This document shows, one piece after another, positions 11,225-22,409 of a stretch of 64,000 nucleotides of DNA. The stretch covers positions 1-64,000 of the forward strand of contig NCSJ02000205.1 in the NCBI GenBank assembly GCA_002812745.2, given 5' to 3'. How positions within the stretch are numbered: position 1 is the stretch's first letter; each line of letters begins with the position of its first letter. The stretch comes from Scytalidium lignicola. Its lineage: Eukaryota; Ascomycota; Leotiomycetes. The position numbers and the translations under genes were made by a program. The notes beneath the pieces were generated by a model that was not told the origin of the DNA, did not search any database, and saw nothing but the letters and a program-made list of their open reading frames with translations.

Positions 11225-11247
11225 GCCAACAGCCGAAGGTTGTTGGC
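11225..11247. repeat. 23-nt hairpin repeat, copy 4 of 4
   Basis: Arms GCCAAC / GTTGGC, with the same core as copy 2. A different short stem, GGGTGC-GTA-GCACCC, lies downstream at about 11367-11382 and is followed by GAGCGGAGCGAGTAG. Confidence 0.75.
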
Positions 11248-11429
11248 CTATTGCAGAGTTTACAGAGTCTACAGAGTTTACAAACCGTATACAACACATA
11301 CAATATACAATCACACAATTGGGTGGTAATTGGGAGTATTACAGACCGTATATCACGTGCAATAAGGGGGTGCGTAGCACCCTACCTACGAGCGGAGCGA
11401 GTAGCAAGCGACGTTGATGACGTGAGAAG

Positions 11430-12374
11430 ATGACGTACAAGTTCAAGAGTGGACAAGGAGGTTCCAGATTATTATAACGTTACGTTAACAGTTGCAGTAC
11501 TTTAATGTTCTTAGCTTTTGTAGGTAAGGGTGCAAAGAAAAGGCTCGACACCTCTATGTAAGCTTCTAAGCCCATTACGTGCTAAAGTTCGTGGCTTATG
11601 ACCAGATCTGTCTTAATTGTGAGCCTCAGGCACTTTATTTGGCCTTGTTGTCAGAAGCTCCTCACTTCGGTTAGGCAAGGCACTAGTGGAAGCAGAACAA
11701 CCTTCTCTCTTTTTCTCCTGATTCTTGCACGGTGATTGGCTACTTAGTTGTTTTGTAATATATATTGAAAATTTTATATTATTACCATTTGTAGTTTAAG
11801 CTGTATGATTAAACAAGTTTAGTTTTAGAAGTAAAAAGTATATATAACACTATTATAAATATTTGAAAGGCAAAAAATCTTTATTTCTAGAATTGTAATA
11901 TAATAATATATTAATTTACAAAATTTCATGTTGTAAAACCATGTGGTTGTCAAGTTGTCAAAGATGATTTTCTTGGCTTTTGCGGTAAATGTCAGTGGGC
12001 CAGTGCACCAGGAATTACGTTATCTAAATTTAGTTAACGTTAAGTAACTTAACGTTAATTACGGTCACATTATTGGTTGCAATCACTTTCATATTCTTGG
12101 CATCAGCACTAAACTTCGTGGCTTATGAACAAATTTGGTTTAGCCATATCATTGTCGTTCATATTATAATTGAACGCTGACGGGAAAGTCTAATCAAGTA
12201 TATTCTTCTCCTTTTCTCCGTATCCAGCAACTTACATCCGGTACCTCTACGGTATTTACGCCTGGTCTTGGCGATGCTGCCTTCCTATTAAGGTTAATCA
12301 AATACAATACCGTGCTCAAAAGCTTTGAATATATATGGAATAATATACGTCGTCTTTCCTGATCCTTTTCTTTT
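11430..12374. other. AT-rich intergenic DNA, no gene seen
   Basis: No supportable coding frame. Near-palindromic TTAACGTTAA-type words occur at about 11470-11495 and 12028-12062. Diverged copies of a short stretch (…GTGGCTTATGA…) appear near 11590 and 12117, suggesting an old repeat. Confidence 0.35.
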
Positions 12375-12770
12375 ATGACGCAAGCTTTGTGTTCCATTTC
12401 TACTTCTCCCTTAGTACAACTTCCATGCTCCCTCCCGTCTTCTCAATTACTGAATCCAACAAGCTTCTCTCATTCTTCGTCTGCCAGGAGGTATCTGTTG
12501 GAGATGAAGGGCCAAATGAAGAATTTCACCGTTCCCAGGGCCTTATATGGTGGGTTTAGACTGGACCCGGAAGATAGGATGGAGGAAATGCATGAGAAAG
12601 AGGAGTTTGTACTATTTAGCGGGTGGAGAGAGGTGCAAGATCATTTTTGATTCGCCGAGTCTGAAGTATTCAAGGAGTTTCGCCGAACTAAGGAATTTTT
12701 GAAAGGAGTAGAAATTAAGCATGTCTCTCTCTATGGGAGACTTGAGGAGGAAAAACGAATTAAGGATTAA
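12375..12770 (+). pseudogene. Possible antibiotic-biosynthesis-monooxygenase-like remnant
   Basis: One frame reads about 130 codons with a single in-frame TGA at 12648-12650. The segment from about 12504 (MKGQMKNF) onward contains FVLFSGWREVQDHF-stop-FAESEVFKEFR and then a terminal EIKHVSLYG. That resembles the 'LxGWxSxExHxxFxxSExF' strand-helix of dimeric alpha+beta barrel monooxygenase-like proteins. The TGA could come from CGA by a C-to-T change. No promoter or intron structure supports a living gene. The next frame (12721-12924) is unrelated and not recognised. Confidence 0.35.
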
Positions 12771-12924
12771 AAAAAGGCAAGAAGAATCAAAGTTTGAACT
12801 AGATGATGACCAATATCTATGTATGTATTATACAGCAGGTTCAAAATATTTCTTTCGGAAAATCTCCCCTCGAGATTCAGCTATAGCAGAATGTCGCTAT
12901 GTATCAATGAAGGGCACCAATTGA

Positions 12925-13693
12925 ACGGGGGTAGAGGAATCTTTCAGTGAGGTGTAGCGTTCCTCGATACGGAATATTGTAATTGTTCAACAGGAGTAGA
13001 CAGTGTAAATAATCTTAGCATATGTTCAGCATATGCACTGTTTCTCTTTCTAACCATTCACAACTAAACTGTCATCCTGTCGAGATAGACGGTCTTCTGC
13101 ACTAAGAGCACCAAGACTATGAAATAGCTAGCACAAAGGCTACGCAAATACGAGGCTGTTTCCTGTGAAGTTTCTAGATATCTCTAGGCAGTAAGTAGCT
13201 GGGAGTGAGCTAGTGGGATTCCGGTAGTGAGCCAACGGGATTCCGGTATGGTAGTGAATGCAACCGTAGCACCTGATGTAACGATAGTATTGGAAACAAG
13301 CAGTGATTGGATTAGTTTACGTGGCTTATAATTTCTGGCGTTTCATTTACGAATGCGAGAGCATTGACGTGCCTGCTAAGGTTCTACCTTAATTGGCATA
13401 GCCGGCAAGATGAATTCCGAAACATTTTATGCATCCATTCCCACTTCATGGTAATTACACCCCAAACGACTAACTGAATGATTGATTAAGGCCAATAGCA
13501 CTAGAATCCGTATGAACGGGAAGATGAAATCCGAAATATTTTGTGTATTCATCATCAGGTCTTTATATTGCAGTCGACTTCTCTAACTCAAAAACTGTAA
13601 CAACTACAAATTTTTTTTCGAAAAGTAGGCCCGGCTGTCTTCACCGATTGGATTATTTGGCTTTAGACAAGTTTAAAGTGATATTGTAAAATT
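12925..13693. other. Intergenic region, no gene seen
   Basis: About 770 bp upstream of the MFS gene at 13694. It contains two related passages (GTGGGATTCCGGTAGTGAG / ACGGGATTCCGGTATGGTAG) around 13213-13250 and two related ones around 13410-13435 and 13520-13550 (AAGATGAA-TCCGAAA). These are minor direct repeats with no clear function. Confidence 0.3.
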
Positions 13694-15591
13694 ATGGAAT
13701 ACCCTAATCGCAACCTAGAAGCGACCATAACCACGACTAACAATGGGAATGAGGACGTTGAAAAGAAATCGATAAATACAAATGTACCAAGTCTATCACC
13801 CGAGATAGAGTCAAAACATCCCCCAGATCAAAATTATGTTGTGGATTGGGACGGGGAAGATGACCCAGCAAATCCACTCAACTGGCCATCTAAAAGAAAG
13901 GTATTAAGCCTGGCATTTATTAGTCTTTTCACTTTCATCACGTAAGCAGTTTCGATCCATATGTTGATGCGAATACTAATTCTCAAGGTACAGGCCACTG
14001 GCATCCTCTATGTTTGCGCCTGGTGTCCCCGAACTCATGCAGGACTTTCAATCTACCAATCTTGAGCTGGCATCATTCGTTGTATCTGTTTACATTTTGG
14101 GCTTTGCAATTGGACCCATGTAAGTTTCAACTGAGTCCTCTTTGAATCTGCGCCATCTTTTGCAGTTCCAATTTGAGGATCCTTTTGCTGACATAAACTC
14201 ATAAATCCAGTCTGATAGCACCCTTGTCTGAACTATACGGTCGGCAAATCTTATACCGAACATGCAACGTCCTATTTCTCGCATTTACTGTCATCTGCGG
14301 CGAGTCACAAAATATTGGGATGTTTATCGCTTTCAGGTTTCTTGCTGGATGCGCAGGAGTTGCCCCTATTACTATCGGTGGAGGATCCGTAGCAGACGTT
14401 ATGAAACCCAATCAGCGAGGCGGTGCGATGGCTCTGGTTTCACTAGGGCCATTATTGGGGCCTATAATTGGTGCAGACTCAATGCTTTCCACTCTGATAG
14501 TTGCTTTAGACCAGGGGTAAAGTGCTGACTGACGCGGCTAGGACCTATTGCTGGTGGCTATTTAGTCGAAGCAGCTGGCTGGAGATGGGTATTCCGCATA
14601 CTAGCAATTGCTGTAAGTATCTTACTTCAAATATGAGATAATTAGGTTCTCATTTCTTAGCATGTCTGCTGACCTTGAAAGTCTGCTGTTGCAACTTTAG
14701 GAGGATTTGCCTCGGAGGAAACATATGCGCCAAAACTTCTAGAAGCAAAAGCGAAGAAACTCCGTTTAGATAAGGGAGACCAAGCGTACGTATCGAAATT
14801 TGCTCGAAATTTTCCCAGCAGTGTTCTTATCAAGCGTGCTGTCCTCCGTCCATTAAAGCTTTTATTCACGAGCGCGACTGTTTTTTTACTATCTCTACAT
14901 GTGGCAATTGTTTACAGTTATCTTTACCTTCTTTTTACAACATTCACTGTCGTCTTCGAAGGGCAATACCATTTCTCCACTGGTTCTGTTGGTTTAAGTT
15001 ATCTTGGACTGGGCATTGGTTGCATTCTCGGCGCCGTTTTCTTGGGGCTCGCCAGTGATCGTATTTATACATATCTCGAAAAGGCAAGCGGCGTCGCGAA
15101 GCCTGAGTTCCGGCTACCTCTAATGATAGTTTTTTCACTATTTGTTCCGATTGGGCTGTTCTGGTACGGCTGGACAGCAGATAAACATGTTCACTGGATT
15201 GTACCAATAATTGCCACATCTGTCATCGCAATTGGAATGCTCTCTGTCTTTGTAAGTCAACCCCCATTCATTGATTAGGGGTTTATAATAATCTTGATTG
15301 CACATTTCAAATGCTTACACTTTTGTCTTATAATTTTAGTTACCGGTTCAAACCTATCTGATCGATGCTTTCCCAGAATATGCTGCCTCTGCTATCGCCG
15401 CTGTGACTGTATTCCGCTCAATTGCGGGTGCTCTGGTTCCCTTAGCTGGACAGCCAATGTTTGACAGACTGGGCCTTGGTTGGGGTAGCAGTCTTCTCGG
15501 ATTTCTTGCCCTCGCGATGACTCCGATCCCGTGGGTGTTCTGGAAGTTTGGCGAGAGGATTAGAACCAAGTTTCCGGTTGATCTAGATTGA
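13694..15591 (+). CDS. MFS transporter, DHA1-like multidrug type
   Basis: Six exons: 13694-13941, 13994-14119, 14211-14470, 14542-14612, 14682-15251, 15340-15591. All five introns start with GT, end in AG and join in frame, giving 508 aa. After an about 75-residue polar tail with the common motif [15 protein letters not shown], transmembrane segments follow. Motif A is LSELYGRQ (about 130-137). [16 protein letters not shown] is the antiporter motif, and [16 protein letters not shown] begins the central loop. These features match the fungal family that includes fluconazole-resistance-type and synaptic-vesicle-like exporters. The protein is intact. Its 3' end lies 8 bp before the target duplication of the MITE at 15607. 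Confidence 0.92.
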
Positions 15592-15606
15592 AACTCAAAT
15601 TTTAGA

Positions 15607-16051
15607 GGGGATACTTAAATCGCCGCCACCCTCTCTTAAATCGCCGCCAAATCGCCGGTATCGGCTGTTGCACAGACTACTTACTTCTATCATACACTAA
15701 ACTCCCTGTAATTGTAGCTATTTTTAGGCTTTGAGTAGCCTATAACTATAATGACTTTAGGCTGTCTATTACTTATACAATCACTATATTTTAATATTAA
15801 TTAAATTTTATTCAATTATCTTAAATCAAAATAATATATATAAAATTCTAATATTTATTATTAATTAAAAGTAATTAAAANTTTTTATTATTCAATAAAT
15901 TAATATACTTTATTTATAATAAAACTTATATATTATCAAATATGAATTTATGTAAATCTTGTACTTTTTGCTTGAAAATTAAGTGATAATAGTGTGTTAT
16001 TACCTGAAAACTAACCGATACCGGCGATTTGGCGGCGATTTAAGTATCCCT
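15607..16051. mobile_element. MITE with GGGGATACTT ends
   Basis: 445-bp AT-rich element without coding capacity. The left end begins GGGGATACTTAAATCGCCGC and the right end is its inverted complement for about 40 bp (through GGTATCGG). The left arm carries an extra about 21-bp internal duplication of the TTAAATCGCCGCC part. Flanks are ATTTTAGA (15599-15606) and ATTTTAAA (16052-16059), a 7-of-8 target duplication whose one mismatch is G/A. It shares the terminal GGGGATACTT and the 8-bp duplication with the element at 49378. Confidence 0.8.
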
Positions 16052-16331
16052 ATTTTAAAATAGATATGACACCCAGAATAGTAGCCTTGATAAAAACCGT
16101 TGGCAAATCTGGAGAGAACGTAGTGGAATCACCTATATCATCTGCTTTCGATACTTAAAAAGGGCTTCTTCCCTATGAATAGAGTTACAAGAGATTGGAT
16201 TAGTGAATTTACAAAGAATATAAAATAATAATGATGACAAAACTAGATTCCAGAAATACTTCTAATGAACACATTAAGCCATAACTAGCGTTCACAGTGT
16301 TATATTTACCTTTTCCAATTATAATTATGTA

Positions 16332-17618
16332 CTAATACCCTGTTACAGCCTTCGGCTGATATGCCGACTCAAGCTTAGCTATCTCGTCGTTAGTCAATAT
16401 GACTTTCGCAGCACATACTGCCTCATCAATGCGCTCTTTGCTACTGAGGCCGACGATCGGATTTACACCCTTTTTCAGACACCAAGCTGTTGCAATCACT
16501 GCCATCGGCAATTTCCTAGCCTTTGCCACTTCTTCTAGAGTGTCCACTATTGCTTTGTCAACTTGGCTTTCCCTATTGTAGAGGCGTGTAATTGTAGCAT
16601 CATTCTGAGACCTCAACGAGGTGTTCTTGTCAATATCGTTCCAGGGTCGAGCTAAGATGCCACGTGCATTAGGAGACCACTACGATGAGGAAAGGGCAAG
16701 TCAGTAATATTGAACTTCCCGCATGATTGTCACAGAGAAAGGGCTTACGGGGATACATCCAACACCGGCGTCTCGACAGTATGGTATCATCTCGCGCTCT
16801 TCCTCTCGGTAGAGGAGATTGTAATAATTTTGCATAGAAATGAACTGGCACCAACCATGTTTTTGTGCTATGTTCTGGAGTGCTTGGAATTCCCAAGCAG
16901 GCATCTTATTTCCTGTTGGTAAGCTGATTTCTGAGATTCGGTGACGATAAGAGACTTACAGAGCTGGCACCGATGTATCGTGCCAATCCCAGATTTACAA
17001 CATCATTTAGTGCTTTCATAATCTCTTCTCGTGGGACATCTGGATCCATGCGTTGAATTTGCAGCACATCAATGTATGTGCCCAGTCTTTTAACGCTCGC
17101 TTGTACTGCATCGAATATGTGCTTGCGGGACAATCCAGCTCGATTCACCATCCTACCATCGTTGACGGTAGCTGCAAAAACGGGAAGCTGGGGTTCACCC
17201 GGTGCGCTCGTAGCAAACCGACATTTAGTCATGATAACGACGTTTTCTCGGGGAATCTTGTATGTGGATATAGCCTTGCCGATGAGTTCCTCTGAAACAC
17301 CGTTTGAGTAAAGGTCCGACTGCAGAGAAAATTGTTTAGTTGGGCATCACGTAGTCATCAAAGGGAACAGCAAAAAAGGTGGATGCAACTAACCGTGTCC
17401 CATGTGTTGATACCAACTTCGTAGGCATAATGGAGGAGCGGTAAAGCTTCCTCTTCTTCCAAAACCCATTTCTGCCATTCTTTGCTTCCATATGACATTG
17501 CACCCAAGATGATCTTGGAGACTTTCAAACCGGATCTTCCCAACCTGTTATATTCCATACTCGTTGGTGGTGGGCCAGTGAGTAGATCCCCGACGTAACC
17601 ATGTTGAGAGGCAGACAT
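16332..17618 (-). CDS. Aldo-keto reductase
   Basis: Four exons (17394-17618, 16960-17319, 16749-16904, 16332-16679) with all junctions in phase 0, giving 362 aa. This is a NAD(P)H-dependent TIM-barrel oxidoreductase of the fungal versiconal-reductase/YajO-like group. Visible: NRLGRSGLKVSKIILGAMSYG at the N-terminus, Asp74 and Tyr79 in WDTSDLYSNG, Lys107 in VIMTKC, the GVGCIPWSPNARG strand formed by the third junction, and NPIVGLSSKERI near the C-terminal cofactor site. The catalytic His of the usual 'QIHRxD' is Gln164 (DVLQIQRMD). The decayed paralogue at 29715 also has Gln. The gene is divergent from the esterase at 18242 and the pair is duplicated at 29.7-32.8 kb. Confidence 0.92.
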
Positions 17619-17836
17619 GATAGAGTCAGGAAAACTGGATGTAATGAATGGACTAAATAAACTGAAATGAAATGAGTTGAATGGCACGTCTGTTTAGGTG
17701 TTTATCTATCCTTTGGCGATGAATGTGAAATGCGTTGACTGAGAATGCAGCTTATTGCCTCCGATCTCCCTATGCTAAATATGCTGCTAGATATTACTGT
17801 GGATTGGCCATCGACAGCGCTTTGAGTCTAATGGCC

Positions 17837-17882
17837 CTAAGCCCAATAAGGTTCTATGGCACGACTTTTAGGCTTTCCGCTA
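17837..17882. repeat. 46-bp direct repeat, copy 1
   Basis: CTAAGCCCAATAAGGTTC... to CTTTCCGCTA. It matches 17905-17950 with a single mismatch. It lies in the divergent promoter of the AKR/esterase pair. Confidence 0.9.
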
Positions 17883-17904
17883 ATCAAAGTTTACTCAGCC
17901 TCAT

Positions 17905-17950
17905 CTAAGCCCAATATGGTTCTATGGCACGACTTTTAGGCTTTCCGCTA
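17905..17950. repeat. 46-bp direct repeat, copy 2
   Basis: Second copy, spaced 22 bp from the first, with one A/T difference near its start. Confidence 0.9.
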
Positions 17951-18241
17951 CTTAAGCTCCATGATACGAACTAAGCTCTATCCAGTTGCACGATACGAAC
18001 TAAGCCCAACCCAGTTCCAAGTTACCATTATTACAACTTTCATGGGACCCTTAGCAACGTCTGTCCCCGTACCTGTGTACGAGTTAGAGAGGCGAGGTTG
18101 GCAATCGATCATCAATTATCATAAGACTATTATATAAATAGTGCTGGTAAGAAGATCACCTAACTCTGGCGATTGCACGTCAAGCTCACCAACCAAAGCG
18201 AAAGTCCCTCACACATTTCTTTCAGATCAACTTCAGTAAAG

Positions 18242-19225
18242 ATGGTCTCTCTCACGGATGGTCAAAAGGCCACCCTTAGTTCTGAAGCGGTGACGTTCCT
18301 CACCAATATTCGCCATATACCTTTTGCCAGCGCCCTTTCAACCTTCCTCACCAGCCCCCGTCGAATCCCAGGGTTACGTCAAGGCTTTGATGAGAAAATG
18401 GCTCCGGGTGAGGTGGAGTTGCTCAAAAAATACGGTTTGCAAACAAAGGAGATCACCATTGCCGGCATACCAGTCGTTGTTATTGAGCCCCCATTTATTA
18501 AGCCCGAGAAGGAGAAGAAGATCTTGTTCAATATCTTCGGGGGGGCATTCGTCATGGGCAGTCCGAGGGATCGTGCCGCGTTGACGATGGCGGCGGAGCT
18601 GGGTGTCCGCGTCTACTCGATTAACTATACCAAGTCGCCAGAAGCAAGGTACCCTGCTGCCCGCGATCAGTGCCTTGCGGTATACCGCGAACTCGTCCAG
18701 AAAGGCCCTCTGGGTGCTTCGCCCATCAACCCAGAAGAGATTTATACGATGGGGAGCTCCTCTGGCGCTCAGGTGCTTGTCTCCATGCTGCTTATGGCGC
18801 GGCGCGAAGGCCTCCCAATGCCAACCGCCGGGTTATACCTGTGTACTCCCGCCCTAGACCTCAGCGGGGCAGGCGATTCCATGGTCAGCAATGCTAACGA
18901 CCGCGATATTATGCCAGTCAGCCTCTTGTCTGGCATGGTATCGCAAAACTATGCCCCAGAAGGGATCAATCCCAAGGACCCTCTCTACTCGCCTATATAC
19001 GCGGACTACGACGCATGCTTCCCGCCAACCGTGATCACTGTTGGCACCCGCGACTTTGCTCTTAGCAACGGTGTCCGCTTCTACTGGAAGTTGAGAGAGG
19101 CCGGCGTCAAAGTTGAACTGCTGGTATCAGAGGGAATGTGGCACGGGTTCAACTGGGATCCCATAATACCAGAGGCGCTTCGTGCTCGGGCCGCGGTTAT
19201 TGAATTTTTAGAAGCTCCGAAATAG
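18242..19225 (+). CDS. Alpha/beta hydrolase (HSL-like esterase), copy 1
   Basis: Single exon. I start at ATG 18242 (327 aa) because the protein then aligns with the start of paralogue 2; an upstream in-frame ATG at 18173 would add 23 residues. Fold and motifs: nucleophile elbow GSSSG with Ser173, acid Asp271 (VGTRD) and base His301 (MWHGF), the full triad of alpha/beta-hydrolase fold-3 esterases. The oxyanion motif, normally HGGG, is FGGA here (99-102), which is odd for an active member. The exon is GC-richer than its surroundings. Likely acts on small esters or lactones together with the divergent AKR. Confidence 0.9.
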   Translation: MVSLTDGQKATLSSEAVTFLTNIRHIPFASALSTFLTSPRRIPGLRQGFDEKMAPGEVELLKKYGLQTKEITIAGIPVVVIEPPFIKPEKEKKILFNIFGGAFVMGSPRDRAALTMAAELGVRVYSINYTKSPEARYPAARDQCLAVYRELVQKGPLGASPINPEEIYTMGSSSGAQVLVSMLLMARREGLPMPTAGLYLCTPALDLSGAGDSMVSNANDRDIMPVSLLSGMVSQNYAPEGINPKDPLYSPIYADYDACFPPTVITVGTRDFALSNGVRFYWKLREAGVKVELLVSEGMWHGFNWDPIIPEALRARAAVIEFLEAPK

Positions 19226-19719
19226 CGTTTCTAATTTACTGCAACAAAACCGGTATTCTGGGGGTTTCATGCTATGTGTATGATAGTGCTGATAGTTTCA
19301 ACCAAACCTTAATCGCGGAGAGTTGTTGAGGAGCCATGATTGACTGTAAATTCTAGAGTAATTAGATGCTATTAATAGAAGGCGTTTGCTGAGGAAGGCC
19401 CTGTGCACCCCTGCGGTCACATATTCCTCAAGGTTGTGTTGATCTGAGGGCTGTCCACGCCTATAAGATATTGGCGAGCTGCATGAGTAAGAAGAGAGCG
19501 ACATGTCAGCTTGGCATGAAGCAAAAAGTATAATCTATGTAATCTATAGACAGGGTAGCCTTAAGTTTCCTGAATTTAAATATAGCAAGTTCTTGCAGGT
19601 CGGATATGAAGTATTCCAGGGTGAGAGGGCCATCTCACTGTCGGCTTTAGCACGATTCATCTGAGACTCTGACCCTGCTAGCCCCCTTTCTAGCGGTGGG
19701 CGTTGTGCCTGTGGACGTC
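19226..19719. other. Intergenic region, nothing recognised
   Basis: About 490 bp between the esterase and the amidohydrolase fragment, which end tail to tail. Short open frames on the minus strand show no motif. Confidence 0.3.
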
Positions 19720-20478
19720 CTAACCTACTACCGGTAGCTTACTCTCATCAATATTGAACAGCTGAATCATTGATCCTGCCCCTGCACTCATATCCAGCTT
19801 GGCCAACTCGGTTGCGACAATGTTCCAAGACATCTCGCCCATACGCTCCACTTCGCTCGGGGCGCTCTGGTCTGGCCGCACAGGTAGCAACTTGCCATCG
19901 AGCTTCCTCACCACCCCATCAATAATCGCTGGCTCTACATGCCGAATACTAGCGTGCCTCACAATGGCGGTGACTGGGTCTTTCTGCGCCGCACACACCA
20001 TCCTCGGACTCGTCGCGTTTAAGATGACTATATCCGCCAGCTTCCCCTCCGCTAGACTCCCAATCTTGTCCTCCATCCTTGGTGCTTTCGCCTCTGCGAT
20101 AGTCCCTAGGTTCAACGCCTCCATTGAGGTCCCAGGGATATGTACTGGTGCAAGATCAGCATCCAGAGGCGGTTGGTTAGCAGCCTGTCCTGCAAGTTGC
20201 AACGCGAGTCGCATTTGGTATGGCAGGTCTGCAGGACCCGTCATATGACAGTCGACACCGAGGGAGATAGACATGTCGCCACGGAAGGCTACCGGCAGGC
20301 CAAAGCTCATCTGGCTCTCTGTCTACGGAGTGTCCGAGACGTGAACACCAGCGGCGGTCAGGATCTCACCATCTGCTCTTATGGCTTGGGAGGCACGGGC
20401 AATCAGGATATCGCTCTTCAGTAAGCCGTCGTCATGGAGAATACCGGATATGGACCCTTTGCCTATTTGTGCAACTGT
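19720..20478 (-). pseudogene. Amidohydrolase (chlorohydrolase/deaminase-like) C-terminal fragment
   Basis: The reading frame continues from about 20478 with SISGILHDDGLLKSDI and LTAAGVHVSDTP, then a TAG at 20323-20325. It runs on in the same frame as SFGLPVAFRGDMSISLGVDCH... to the stop at 19720. These are the late strands of metal-dependent cyclic amidohydrolases; GSLAEGKLADIVIL is the typical C-terminal beta-sandwich return. The N-terminal half with the metal-binding His-x-His is missing, so the protein would not be catalytic. No promoter or start is evident. Probably a truncated relic. Confidence 0.75.
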
Positions 20479-21063
20479 TAGGTTGAGACTAACGGTGGGT
20501 GTATGAAGACATTTTCAAGGCACTTCCTTATGTACTGTACATTGAGAAGTCTAGCAAAGCAATTAAGTCACCTCGCCATAAAAAGGTAATTAGGGTAAGT
20601 GAGTGAGCTTTGTGGTGAAGCTGGATACTAACAGTCACCATGTGGCCGTGGTATACAGGATATGCTGTTTGACACCAATATAACAACTTCCGCGCATTCA
20701 GCAGGGGATACTTTCCAAGTCGGAGGGATTGCGTTCGTTAATGAAGTTGCATCCAGCAAAATCTAGCTATTGAAATTGGAAGGTTATATACTCATTAAAT
20801 GCAAAGTATCAATCTTAATTCAATCTTAATAAATCGGATGGCGAGAAGATACATACTGGTCTCCAACAAATGCCATACAAAGTTAGACCTCGAACTTCGT
20901 TTATATTACCATCCATTTATAATAATTAATGTCTACATGAACATAAAAGATGAAAAGGTTTACAATTACAGCAAAATTTTATACATAGTTATAAACCTGG
21001 AGACAGTCTTTAAGTGAATGAATTACTAACCTTGAGGAATTCACTCAACTATTGATATTCATA
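20479..21063. other. Intergenic AT-rich region
   Basis: Holds no supportable gene. The 72-codon frame at 20799-21017 is made of AT-rich codons and shows no motif. Confidence 0.3.
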
Positions 21064-21985
21064 CTACCACATTGCCGCTCCTCCGGTCACACAGATTGTA
21101 TCACCATTAATCCAACGACTTCCATCTTCAGCAATAAATGCTACTACATTAGCAATCTCCTCCGGCTTTCCAAGTCGCTTCTCCGCCGTAGCCACGGTCC
21201 TTGCCCTCTCGAGCAGCTCAGGTAAAGTCCCATTCATTGCGTCTGCTGAGCATCAGATATATTGGCAAAAAAGGGTAATGAGTTCCAGATATAGAAAATG
21301 GAAATGAATGATTAAATAGAAATATCCTGCTTACTTACCAGTATCTGTTGGTCCAGGCATGACATTATTAACCGTGATTAACTTCTTCGCTGCCCATTCC
21401 GTTGCTAAATTCCTAGTTACATTTTCCAGGGCTGCTTTGCTTGCAGCGTACACATAAACACCACCAACACTAGGCACTCGTGCAAGTCGTGAACTAATAT
21501 TAATGATTCGGCCACCTCGCCGGATATGTGGCATCACAGACTTTGCAAGTAGAAGAGGCGTCAGCACGTTAGTGGTGAAAGATCGATAGAACACTTCTGG
21601 GGTAGTGTCATCCAGCGGAAATAAGGTAGAATCAGCTGCATTATTCACGAGGATATCTATTTCATCAGAACCAAAAGCTTGCTGTGTGGCATGGACTATT
21701 GAAGCTGCGGAAGAGGGATCTGAGGCGTCAGCTTTAATCGCAACTCCTGCCGTTCCATAATCTCGTATTCTTTGAAGGACTGCTTCTGCAGCGTCAACAT
21801 TAGAAACATATGTTATTGCTATCTTTTGTTTACCTATTGGTTAGTAAATAATTAAAACTGTGATATCCTTAGGTGCTACTGACTCCCTTTGCCCCTCGTT
21901 TTGCGAACTCGACAGCAATTGCAGCACCAATCCCTCGTGATGCTCCAGTAACGATAGCAATCTTGCCATCTAGTGACTGCGACAT
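21064..21985 (-). CDS. Short-chain dehydrogenase/reductase
   Basis: Three exons, 21884-21985, 21339-21822 and 21064-21242, giving 254 aa. Introns are 61 nt (GTCAGT...ACTAAC...AAAG) and 96 nt (GTAAGT...GCAG), joining as GAKG|IAITYVSN and PTDT-G|AC in phase. Classical SDR: TGASRGIG cofactor motif (13-20), VNNA, catalytic Ser in INISSR, Tyr-x3-Lys in YAASK, and the terminal GDTICVTGG. The size is typical. It diverges from the Zn2Cys6 regulator at 22410 with 424 bp between starts, which suggests direct regulation. Substrate unknown. Confidence 0.92.
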
Positions 21986-22409
21986 GATTGACCTTGAAAA
22001 TCATAAAATTGAGTGACCCATACTTACCTTTTATTCATTCATATCCTCTTCGCTAACTCCGCTATGTCCGGCAATAAGTTATACTTAACGAACCACGGAA
22101 ATTACTAATAAGNAAAAAAAGCCTCCAACAAGCCCCTAACCTCGGAAAACTAGCCGCATTGGGCGGTTTGGATGTAATGAGATCGTAGAAAGCCTCAAAT
22201 GTTCTCTCCTTTTGTTTTAACCACTCCTTATATCCATGGTGATCTACAATCTCACAATCTCAGCGGAAAACTAACCATTTTGGATAATATAATTAATAAC
22301 TGTCGAGATTTGTAATAGTTTACGAGTGTCAAGTTCAACGTCGTTTCAGATGCTAGTGGGGCACGTATATTGGCAACAACCATTCTGACGCAGACCTGAT
22401 TCCAATCTC
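21986..22409. promoter_or_regulatory. Divergent SDR/regulator promoter
   Basis: Intergenic region between two divergent starts, with an N beside an A7 run at 22113. Zn2Cys6 genes often control their divergent neighbour. I did not find a clear CGG-n-CCG pair. Confidence 0.35.

Larger units (their letters stand above)
17619..18241. promoter_or_regulatory. Divergent AKR/esterase promoter region
   Basis: 623 bp between divergent start codons. It holds a 46-bp direct repeat (17837-17882 and 17905-17950) and two GATACGAACTAAGC words at 17963-17976 and 17992-18005. Related words CGAACTTTAGC occur in the corresponding intergenic region of the duplicated locus (31511-31573). Candidate operator cluster for a pathway regulator. 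Confidence 0.5.

Noticed and set aside
11367..11420. Possible Helitron 3' end (stem followed by GC-rich tail)
   Set aside because: A stem GGGTGC/GCACCC is present but no CTRR end or Rep/helicase coding sequence is nearby.
12721..12924. Plus-strand 67-codon frame
   Set aside because: Overlaps the ABM-like remnant in another frame and shows no recognisable feature.
20799..21017. 72-codon open frame in AT-rich DNA
   Set aside because: Composition is Ile/Asn/Tyr/Lys-rich as expected of non-coding AT-rich sequence.
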